Below are positions 1 to 5,696 of a DNA stretch of 15,203 bases, in pieces. The position numbers and the translations under genes are program-made. Under the pieces are notes generated by a model that searched no databases, was not told where the DNA came from, and was given only the letters and a program-made list of their open reading frames with translations. This DNA comes from CAYJPV01 sp964396055 (GTDB taxonomy: Bacteria > Acidobacteriota > Vicinamibacteria > Vicinamibacterales > JAKQTR01). Position 1 is the stretch's first letter. Each line of letters opens with the position of its first letter. The stretch covers positions 1 to 15,203 of the forward strand of contig CAYNDV010000118.1 in NCBI GenBank assembly GCA_964396055.1, in the 5' to 3' direction.

Positions 1-232
1 GGGGGTGTCCCACCGCCGCGTCCACGGCGTGCGCGCTCGTGAACGCCACCCAGTCGAACGCCGCCAGGCGCGCCAGGGCCGCGTCGAGCAGCCACGGCTC
101 GGCCGGCGGCACCACGGCCACCGTCTGCACCCACTCCACCACGACGCCGCGCGCCGCCAGGACGCCGGCAAAGGCGTCGTCCGGCGCATCAGCCCGGGTG
201 ACGACGACGAGCGGGCGGCCCGCTCGAGCCAT
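1..232 (-). CDS. hemD: Uroporphyrinogen-III synthase, N-terminal part (cut by window edge)
   Basis: Only the first 77 codons are present; the gene runs off the left edge. The product closes and rearranges hydroxymethylbilane into uroporphyrinogen III in the cytoplasm. The visible part begins MARAGRPLVVVTRADAPDD and includes DWVAFTSAHAVDA at residues 60-72, which matches the conserved FTSxNAV-type segment of HemD. The ATG overlaps the hemC stop by one base (TAATG at 230-234), so translation is probably coupled. It follows hemA and hemC, the usual order in bacterial hem operons, and this supports the call as much as the weakly conserved sequence does. HemD is one of the most divergent enzymes of the pathway. 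A fusion to another domain beyond the edge (for example a SAM-dependent uroporphyrinogen methyltransferase) cannot be excluded. Confidence 0.85.
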   Translation of the reverse strand, partial: MARAGRPLVVVTRADAPDDAFAGVLAARGVVVEWVQTVAVVPPAEPWLLDAALARLAAFDWVAFTSAHAVDAAVGHP

Positions 233-1185
233 TACCGGCCCTCCGGCGGCGTGCGGCGCGCCAGCAGCGTCGCGGCGCCGTCGGCCAGCAACTGCTCCGC
301 CACGCGCCAGCCGAAGGCGCGTCCGTCGGCCTCGGTCGCCACGGCCGCCCGCTCGTGCCGCCGCAGGACGATGCGGCCGTCCACCTGCGCGGCCAGCACG
401 CGGAGATCGAGGTCGCCGCCGTCGCGGACGGCCAGGGCACCGACCGGCGCGTGGCACCCCGCTTCGAGGCGCGCCAGCACGGTCCGTTCGGTGGCCGTCG
501 CGATGCGCGTCGGCAGATCGTCGAGCGCGGAGGTCACCGCGCGCGCCGGCCCATCGTCGGCGCGGACCTGGACGGCAACCGCGCCCTGCCCGGGCGCCGA
601 GAGCAGTTCCGAGGGCTCGAGGTAATGCGTGATGTGCCCGTGCAGGCCGAGGCGCGTCAGCCCGGCCACCGCCATGATGAGCGCGTCGTAGTCGCCGCGC
701 GCGAGCTTCTCGAGGCGCGTGGGCACGTTGCCACGCAGGCCCAGCACCTGGAGGTCGGGCCGCGCCGCCAGCACCTGGGCCCTCCGACGCAGCGACGAGG
801 TGCCGATGCGCGCGCCGGCCGGCAGCGTCGCCAGCGTCGCCCCGGGCGGCCCGACGAGCGCGTCGCGCGGGTCCGCGCGCTCGAGGATCGCCGCCAGGAC
901 CAGGCCGGCCGTGTCGGCCGTCGGCAGGTCCTTCAGGCTGTGCACCGCGATGTCCACCTCGCCACGCAGCAACGCCTGCTCCAGTTCCTTCGTGAACAGG
1001 CCCACCTCGCCGAGGTCGGCCGGCTGCGCGTCCTGGGCCCGGTCGCCCAGCGTCCGGACGATGACCCGCTCCACCGCCAGGCCGGGGTGCGCGTGGCGCA
1101 GGCGCCGGGTGACTTCATCGGCCTGCCAGAGCGCCAAAGCGCTGCCGCGCGTGCCGAGGCGCAGGGTGCGGGAGTCAGCAGCCAT
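232..1185 (-). CDS. hemC: Hydroxymethylbilane synthase (porphobilinogen deaminase)
   Basis: This 317-residue cytoplasmic enzyme joins four porphobilinogen units into hydroxymethylbilane; the length is normal for the family. Visible motifs are GTRGSALALWQ (residues 11-21), HSLKDLP with the expected catalytic aspartate D86 (82-88), RIGTSSLRRRAQ (126-137), LRGNVPTRLEKL (150-161), LSAPGQGAVAVQ (195-206) and LEAGCHAPVGA (240-250). C244 in the last motif is the expected attachment site of the dipyrromethane cofactor. The ATG lies inside the end of hemA (11-bp overlap). An AAGGAGA ribosome site at 1192-1198 is well placed, so the start is secure. The stop overlaps the hemD start by one base. The gene looks intact and follows hemA in the same operon. 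Confidence 0.97.
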   Translation of the reverse strand: MAADSRTLRLGTRGSALALWQADEVTRRLRHAHPGLAVERVIVRTLGDRAQDAQPADLGEVGLFTKELEQALLRGEVDIAVHSLKDLPTADTAGLVLAAILERADPRDALVGPPGATLATLPAGARIGTSSLRRRAQVLAARPDLQVLGLRGNVPTRLEKLARGDYDALIMAVAGLTRLGLHGHITHYLEPSELLSAPGQGAVAVQVRADDGPARAVTSALDDLPTRIATATERTVLARLEAGCHAPVGALAVRDGGDLDLRVLAAQVDGRIVLRRHERAAVATEADGRAFGWRVAEQLLADGAATLLARRTPPEGR

Positions 1186-2470
1186 GTTCCGTCTCCTTGA
1201 TGTCGGACCGTCCGTCGTCCTGCAGCGCGAAGACGGTACGGACCGCCTCGAGGCTCGTGGCCCCGTCGGCCGACGAGGTGTCGATGGCCTTCAGCCGCGC
1301 CGTCGGCACGTGCAGCAGGCGGTTGATGAGCGACCGCGTCAGGCGCTCCACGTGCGGCAGGTCGGCTTCGCTGAAGTGACGCAGGTTGCGCGTCACCTCC
1401 TCGGCCCGCACGCGCTCGAAGTGCTCGCGCAGCTCGCGCACGACAGGCACCGCGCCCCGGCCGCGGGCCCACGCCAGGAACCGCTCGCACTCGCCATGGA
1501 CGATCGACTCGGCATGGGGCACCTCACGCTGCCGCTTCGCGAGGTTCTGGTCCACCATGCCCTGCAGGGCGTCCAGGGGGTACAGGAATACGTTATCGTA
1601 GTCGGCCGCCCCGGCGTCGATGTCCGGCGGTACCGCGATGTCCACCAGGACCAGCGACCGGTCGGGCCGGGCGGCGGCCGCCGCCTGCACCATCGGCGCG
1701 GTGATGACGACGCCCGGCGCGCTGGTGGCGGTGATCACGACATCGGCCGTCCGCAGGGCGCCTGGCAGCGCCTCGAGGCCGATGGCCGTGCCGCCGCAAT
1801 CCGAGGCCACCTCGGCGGCGCGTTCCAGGGTGCGGTTGGCCACGATCAGGCGGCTCACGCGCCGCTCGGTGAAGTGCCGGGCCACCAGGCGGCCCGTGTC
1901 GCCGGCGCCGACGACGAGCACCTCGTGCCCCGCGAGATCGCCCAGCACCCGCTCGGCCAGCGCCACGGCGGCTGACGCCACCGAGACGGCGCCGGCGGCA
2001 ATCCCCGACTCGGCGCGGGCCCGCTTCCCGGCGTGCAGCGCGCTGCCGAACAGGCGATCGAGCACGGGCCCCAGGGTGCCGGCCGCGCGGGCCGCGCCGT
2101 GGGCCTCGCGCACCTGCCCCATGATCTGCACCTCGCCCAGCATCATCGAGTCGAGGCCCGCGGCCACGCGGTGCAGGTGCCTGGCCGCCTCGGCGGTGCC
2201 GAGCGCCATCCCGCACCGGAGCGGCTCGAGGACGACGCCGGTCTCCTCGGCCACCAGTTCCAGCAGCCGCGCGCGCGCGGCCGGGCCGTCGTCGGCCACC
2301 GCGTAGATCTCGGTGCGGTTGCAGGTGGAGAGGACCGCCGCCTCCTGCACGAGTTCGCCGTCGTGGATGCGGGCGAGCAGGCGCCGCACACCGTCGGCGT
2401 CCCGCGCGATCGCCGCCCGGATGTCGGCCGAGGCTGTCTTGTGAGTCGCGCCAATCAGCAGGATCTCCAT
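1175..2470 (-). CDS. hemA: Glutamyl-tRNA reductase
   Basis: This 431-residue enzyme reduces glutamyl-tRNA(Glu) with NADPH to glutamate-1-semialdehyde, the first committed step of the C5 haem pathway. The N-terminal catalytic domain holds GATHKTAS (7-14) and LSTCNRTEIY (47-56), with C50 as the expected nucleophile. GLDSMMLGEVQIMGQV (105-120) follows, then a Rossmann NADPH site VLVVGAGDTG (184-193), VDIAVPPDID (276-285), and a C-terminal helical dimerisation domain from about residue 330. It starts 7 bp after the HemX-type gene; the upstream TGA stop is part of the weak TGAGG ribosome site. The 3' end overlaps hemC by 11 bp. In many bacteria the step is feedback regulated by haem, but I see no regulatory element in the sequence here. 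Confidence 0.97.
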   Translation of the reverse strand: MEILLIGATHKTASADIRAAIARDADGVRRLLARIHDGELVQEAAVLSTCNRTEIYAVADDGPAARARLLELVAEETGVVLEPLRCGMALGTAEAARHLHRVAAGLDSMMLGEVQIMGQVREAHGAARAAGTLGPVLDRLFGSALHAGKRARAESGIAAGAVSVASAAVALAERVLGDLAGHEVLVVGAGDTGRLVARHFTERRVSRLIVANRTLERAAEVASDCGGTAIGLEALPGALRTADVVITATSAPGVVITAPMVQAAAAARPDRSLVLVDIAVPPDIDAGAADYDNVFLYPLDALQGMVDQNLAKRQREVPHAESIVHGECERFLAWARGRGAVPVVRELREHFERVRAEEVTRNLRHFSEADLPHVERLTRSLINRLLHVPTARLKAIDTSSADGATSLEAVRTVFALQDDGRSDIKETEHGC

Positions 2471-2477
2471 GACGGCC

Positions 2478-3299
2478 TCAGGCGAAGGAATGGAACGACG
2501 GCAGGCCGAGCACCGTGGCCAGAGCCGCGGCCATCAGCAGCACGAACGCCACCAGCGAGAGGCCGATGGCGCGCCGGCGGCTCCAGCGCAGGACGCGGTG
2601 CCCGAGCAGGATGCCGACGTAGATCAGCCAGACCGTGACGGTCATGATCACCTTCGGGTCGCCCGCGAACCCGGGGAACTCGATCCGGGCCCAGACGAGG
2701 CCCAGCGTGATGGCCAGGCCGAGGAACCCCGCGCCGGCCGTGGCGGCAATCAGGCTCATCCGCGTGAGCGCGTCGAGCGACGGCAGCCGGTCGAAGATGA
2801 TCCCGAACCGGCGGCGCTTGAGGGCGCGGTGCAGCACGAGCGAGAGCACGCCGTAGACCGCCGACAGGCCGAACGCCGCGTAACCGAGCACCGCGGATCC
2901 GGCGTGGACGGCGAACAAGGGGCTGCGCAGCACGTCGGGAAACGTCGTGACCGGCTCCACCAGGGCCGACGACACCGTCTGCGCCAGCAGGACGAAGCCG
3001 ACGACAAACGGGCCCGTGCGGCCCGCGCCCGAGCGCCGTTCGACGAGCAGGTACGCCACGGCGACCGCGAACGCCACGGTGCCCAGCACCTCGGGGCGCG
3101 ACGCAAGCGGCATGTGGGCGTAGAGGACGCCCCGCGTGACGAGCTGCGCGCCGTGCGCCACCAGCGTCAGGCCCAGCATCCGGCGCGCCCAGCGGCCGGC
3201 CGCCGGGTGGAAGCCCACGAAGTCGAAGACGTAGCCCACCAGCGCCAGCAGGTAGGCCATCGGGAGCACGGTCGTCAGCAGACGAACGGCGGTATCCAT
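2478..3299 (-). CDS. CcsA/HemX-type cytochrome c assembly membrane protein
   Basis: This 273-residue polytopic inner-membrane protein belongs to the cytochrome c assembly (CcsA/ResC/HemX) family. About eight hydrophobic segments are visible, roughly at residues 8-28, 41-60, 70-86, 97-114, 127-156, 182-203, 218-235 and 245-265. Histidines near the expected haem-ligand places are H50 (VAHGAQL), H132 (AVHAGSAVLGY) and H234 (LLGHRVLRW). The tryptophan-rich WWD haem loop is degenerate: LGLVWARIEFPGFAGDPKV (199-217) keeps GxxWA and DPK but lacks the central WxWD. That fits HemX, whose gene lies next to hemA in Bacillus and is thought to modulate HemA level, better than a full CcsA haem exporter. 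The start is the ATG with a GAGGAG site at 3308-3313. The reading frame stays open upstream, but that extension looks non-coding. It is followed 7 bp later by hemA. Confidence 0.85.
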   Translation of the reverse strand: MDTAVRLLTTVLPMAYLLALVGYVFDFVGFHPAAGRWARRMLGLTLVAHGAQLVTRGVLYAHMPLASRPEVLGTVAFAVAVAYLLVERRSGAGRTGPFVVGFVLLAQTVSSALVEPVTTFPDVLRSPLFAVHAGSAVLGYAAFGLSAVYGVLSLVLHRALKRRRFGIIFDRLPSLDALTRMSLIAATAGAGFLGLAITLGLVWARIEFPGFAGDPKVIMTVTVWLIYVGILLGHRVLRWSRRRAIGLSLVAFVLLMAAALATVLGLPSFHSFA

Positions 3300-3366
3300 G
3301 TCCAGCACTCCTCGGCCGGGATCGGGATGACGGCAGCGGGCCGTCCGGACCGCACGCGGGAAGCGG

Positions 3367-3389
3367 GCGCCGGCCTCAGGGCCGGGCGC
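3367..3389. other. Inverted repeat between two membrane-protein genes
   Basis: A 9-bp stem with one bulged base surrounds a TCAG loop (GCGCCGGCC / GGCCGGGCGC). It lies 34 bp past the stop of the upstream membrane-protein gene and 68 bp before the HemX-type start. No T tract follows on the minus strand, so it is not a classical intrinsic terminator. It could attenuate or separate the first gene from the hem operon. At this GC content chance palindromes are common. Confidence 0.35.
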
Positions 3390-3423
3390 GTAGGTGAATG
3401 AAGGATAGCGCGGGCTGGCCGCG

Positions 3424-3948
3424 TCAGCAGGACAACGACGCGGGTGCAGGCGGGGCGCGGGGAACGAGGCCGTCGAAGGCGGACGGGCGGGCCGCGCGGG
3501 CGCGGAGGCCCTCGACTGTCCAGAGCGCACGCAACGCCGGAGAGGGCAACGCTTCCCGGCGGCGGCCGCACAGGACGAGCGCGCCGAGAACCGCAGCCAC
3601 CGCCGCAGGGGCGGCCGGCACGACGAACAGCAGCGCCACGTCGCCGGTGTCGCCGGGCATCTGGCCTGGCGCGCTGCCGGCGGCGCTGGCATGGAGCAGG
3701 ATCACCAGGACCCACAAGGCCGCGCCCTGCCGGCTGCGCACGAGCGGGATGCCCGCGCGGTGCAGGACGACGAGGCCCGCGGCGAGGCCCGCGGCGACGA
3801 GCCAACGGAACCCCACAATGGGATCTGCCAGGCGCCCGTCAACGGCCATCTCGATGACCAGCCACACGTGGAAGGCCACGAGACCGGCGCCGGCGAACCG
3901 GAGCAGGACCTGGGCGAACCGTGCGGCGAGACCAGCGAAACGGGCCAT
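3424..3948 (-). CDS. Small membrane protein of unknown function
   Basis: I do not recognise this 174-residue protein. It begins MARFAGLAARFAQVLLRF. About four hydrophobic segments are visible, roughly at residues 16-36, 47-66, 78-92 and 106-127, with arginines between them, so an inner-membrane protein is likely. The last 45 or so residues are an Arg/Ala/Pro-rich tail, probably cytoplasmic and disordered. There is no convincing ribosome site. Instead a TACACT hexamer ends 6 nt before the ATG, which would suit a leaderless message. A TTG ten codons upstream (3976-3978) is an alternative start but has no better support. The gene lies 124 bp upstream of the HemX-type gene on the same strand, so it may belong to the haem/cytochrome operon. 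That link is by position only. Confidence 0.6.
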   Translation of the reverse strand: MARFAGLAARFAQVLLRFAGAGLVAFHVWLVIEMAVDGRLADPIVGFRWLVAAGLAAGLVVLHRAGIPLVRSRQGAALWVLVILLHASAAGSAPGQMPGDTGDVALLFVVPAAPAAVAAVLGALVLCGRRREALPSPALRALWTVEGLRARAARPSAFDGLVPRAPPAPASLSC

Positions 3949-3954
3949 CGACTC

Positions 3955-3960
3955 AGTGTA
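3955..3960 (-). promoter_or_regulatory. Possible -10 box for a leaderless start
   Basis: On the minus strand TACACT (4 of 6 bases match TATAAT) ends exactly 6 nt before the ATG at 3948, so transcription would begin at or near the start codon. No good -35 box is seen at 16-18 bp. The call rests on spacing and on the same arrangement at two other genes in this window. Confidence 0.35.
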
Positions 3961-4032
3961 AAGCAAATCCCGGACCAATTCCGCAACTCACTGAGCCGTC
4001 CCGATCACGGCACCGCAGGCCTGTGGTTGTTT

Positions 4033-4046
4033 GCCGGTTTTCCGGC
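4033..4046. other. Small hairpin between converging repeats and the upstream gene
   Basis: A perfect 5-bp stem GCCGG/CCGGC with a TTTT loop lies in the 180-bp gap between the M48 gene and the small membrane-protein gene. It could weakly terminate transcripts of the M48 gene, but no T tract follows on that strand. The rest of the gap is the two tandem repeats listed separately. Confidence 0.25.
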
Positions 4047-4053
4047 ACCGTGC

Positions 4054-4093
4054 CAGCGTGACAGCGCGACAGCGTGACAGCGTGACAGCGTGA
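4054..4093. repeat. Tandem 8-bp repeat, five copies
   Basis: The unit CAGCGTGA occurs five times head to tail; the second copy reads CAGCGCGA and the other four are identical. It lies 35 bp past the stop of the M48 gene, in non-coding DNA, and is followed after 3 bp by a 7-bp tandem repeat. The near identity of the copies suggests recent slippage rather than an old conserved element. Confidence 0.9.
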
Positions 4094-4096
4094 TCC

Positions 4097-4122
4097 CTTC
4101 TTGCTTCTTGCTTCTTGCTTCT
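4097..4122. repeat. Tandem 7-bp repeat, three full copies and a part
   Basis: The unit CTTCTTG is present three times exactly, followed by CTTCT. On the minus strand it reads as CAAGAAG repeats starting 6 bp after the M48 stop codon. The last M48 codons (AAGAAG before TAG) resemble the unit, so the array may have grown from the gene end. It is purine-only on one strand except for the C of each unit. Confidence 0.9.
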
Positions 4123-4128
4123 GACTGG

Positions 4129-5595
4129 CTACTTCTTCCCCTCCGGCCCCCCGACGATGCGCTTGAAACGCTCACCGGCCGGCAGCGTGGCTGTCTCGCC
4201 GAACCCGTTGACCAGCGCCACGATGGCCGGCGACACCGTCGACGGGTACTCGCGCAGCAGCGCCGCCATCGTCGCCGGCTGCGACAACTCGACCAGCGAC
4301 AGGCGCCGGGGCTGCACGGCGAGGACCACGGCGTCGGTTTCCCGCTCGAAGGTCGCGAGCGACTGGGCCACGGTGCGCGCCCGGGCCGGCCACCGCGCCT
4401 GCGGGGCGTAGCCCGCGAGCTGATAGACGCGGCCGCCGTACTCGACCCACGCGATCAGGCCTTCGAGCACCTCCTGGCCGCTCGCGAGCTGGAAGGTGGA
4501 CGACACCGCGGGGAACCCGCCGATCTCCCGCCGCCACGTCTCGCCGCGCCCCACGCCCTCGCGGCCGAAGAAGGCCGATGCGGCGTCGCGGGCCGTGCGG
4601 GCCGATGCCAGTTGCAGCACGACGAGCGCATCCTGTTCCGGGCTGATCGCGCCGACGGCCTGCTTCTCGTTCGCCCCCTTCCAGCCCTCGGGGAACCGGA
4701 GACGGAACGCCAGGTCAGGATGGCGGAAGAGACTGCCCTCGAAGAAGCCTTCGCGGGGGTTCTCGCCGAAGGTGAGGCCGTCGAGGCGCGTGAGGTACGG
4801 CGTGCGGTTCACCGCCAGGCCCGACAGGTCACGGTTCAGTTCGGCCACCGTGCGCGTGGCCCAGGCCTCGCGGTTCTCGGGGTCCGGGTGGCTCGAGAGC
4901 CACTGCGGCAGCCGGCCGCCACCGCCCTGCGCGCTCACGGCGGCGAGCGTCCGGAACACGTCGGCCATTTCGCGGGGATCGTAGCCGCCGGCCAGCATGT
5001 ACTTGAGGCCGAGCTGGTCGGCCTGTGATTCGTCGTTGCGGCCGTACTTCAGGAACAGCAACCCGAGGCCGGTCTGCGCGAGGCCGCCGAACCGGGCCAC
5101 CTGGGGCGAGAGGATCATGCCGGCGACCAGGCCGACCTGCGCCAGTTGCTGCTTGCTCACCTGGCTCACCGAGTGGCGGGCGGTGACGTGGCCGATCTCG
5201 TGGCCCAGCACCGACACCAGTTCGGCCTCCGAGTTCAGGTGCGCGAGGATGCCGCGCGTCACGTAGATGAAGCCGCCCGGCAGGGCGAAGGCGTTCACGG
5301 ACGCGTCGTCCACCACGCGGAAGGTCCACGGCAGGCTGGGCCGTTCGGTGGCGGCGGCCAGGCGGCCGCCGAGCTGCTGGACGTATTGCTGCAGCGCCTC
5401 GTCCGGATAGAGCCCGTAGGAGGCCACGATCTCGCGGTCGGCTTCGCGGCCCAGCGCGATCTCCTGGCCCTCGCTCATCAGGGCGAGCTGGGACTTGCCG
5501 GTGACGGGGTTGGTCGCGCACCCGGCGGCGGCGGCCGCCGCCAGGCAGACCGCGACCAGGCCGAAGCGGCCGGGGCGTCGAGAGGTGTGCGTCAT
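4129..5595 (-). CDS. M48-family zinc metalloprotease, lipoprotein
   Basis: This 488-residue protein has an N-terminal lipoprotein signal: basic MTHTSRRPGR, a hydrophobic stretch, then the lipobox AAAGC with C26. The M48 peptidase domain spans about residues 35-255. It holds the zinc motif HEIGH (132-136) and the third-ligand segment NDESQAD with E189; PDPENRE follows at 238-244. Relatives such as BepA and LoiP act in the periplasm on misfolded or stalled outer-membrane proteins. The C-terminal half (about 260-488) has no domain I can name. Its last 50 residues (PATMAALLREYPSTVSPAIV then LVNGF and LPAGERFKRI) resemble the C-terminal module of other Gram-negative M48 lipoproteins. The ATG is chosen for the signal peptide; the frame stays open far upstream only because it is antisense-like GC-rich DNA. 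There is no ribosome site, but TATACT lies 6 nt upstream. It follows the TonB receptor gene on the same strand. Confidence 0.93.
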   Translation of the reverse strand: MTHTSRRPGRFGLVAVCLAAAAAAGCATNPVTGKSQLALMSEGQEIALGREADREIVASYGLYPDEALQQYVQQLGGRLAAATERPSLPWTFRVVDDASVNAFALPGGFIYVTRGILAHLNSEAELVSVLGHEIGHVTARHSVSQVSKQQLAQVGLVAGMILSPQVARFGGLAQTGLGLLFLKYGRNDESQADQLGLKYMLAGGYDPREMADVFRTLAAVSAQGGGGRLPQWLSSHPDPENREAWATRTVAELNRDLSGLAVNRTPYLTRLDGLTFGENPREGFFEGSLFRHPDLAFRLRFPEGWKGANEKQAVGAISPEQDALVVLQLASARTARDAASAFFGREGVGRGETWRREIGGFPAVSSTFQLASGQEVLEGLIAWVEYGGRVYQLAGYAPQARWPARARTVAQSLATFERETDAVVLAVQPRRLSLVELSQPATMAALLREYPSTVSPAIVALVNGFGETATLPAGERFKRIVGGPEGKK

Positions 5596-5601
5596 GGGCG
5601 G

Positions 5602-5607
5602 AGTATA
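5602..5607 (-). promoter_or_regulatory. Probable -10 box of the M48 gene, leaderless type
   Basis: TATACT (5 of 6 bases match TATAAT) ends 6 nt before the ATG, in an otherwise very GC-rich stretch and with no Shine-Dalgarno sequence. A start of transcription at the A of ATG is implied. The -35 position (about 5625-5630) falls on the edge of the 8-bp tandem array and has no TTGACA-like hexamer. Confidence 0.5.
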
Positions 5608-5627
5608 ACGCGCCCGACGGCCGGACA

Positions 5628-5691
5628 GCCGAACGGCCGAACGGCCGAACGGCCGAATGGCCGTACGGCCGAATGGCCGTACGGCCGTTCG
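5628..5691. repeat. Tandem 8-bp repeat, eight copies, next to the M48 promoter
   Basis: Eight head-to-tail units of GCCGAACG with variants: three identical copies, then GCCGAATG, GCCGTACG, GCCGAATG, GCCGTACG and GCCGTTCG. Two places (5660-5669 and 5676-5685) form the perfect palindrome GCCGTACGGC, and each junction holds CGGCC. It fills nearly all of the space between the receptor stop (5697) and the M48 promoter, so it is non-coding. Confidence 0.92.
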
Positions 5692-5696
5692 GTGGC

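Noticed and set aside
719..1975. Long plus-strand open frame opposite hemC and hemA.
   Set aside because: Arg/His/Gly/Pro-rich composition with no recognisable motif; it is antisense to two well-supported enzymes.
3949..3978. TTG start for the small membrane protein, ten codons before the ATG.
   Set aside because: No ribosome site supports it and the extra residues break the likely membrane topology; the ATG has a -10-like box at leaderless distance.
4054..4122. Possible CRISPR array.
   Set aside because: The units are 7-8 bp and contiguous, without spacers, and no cas gene is present.
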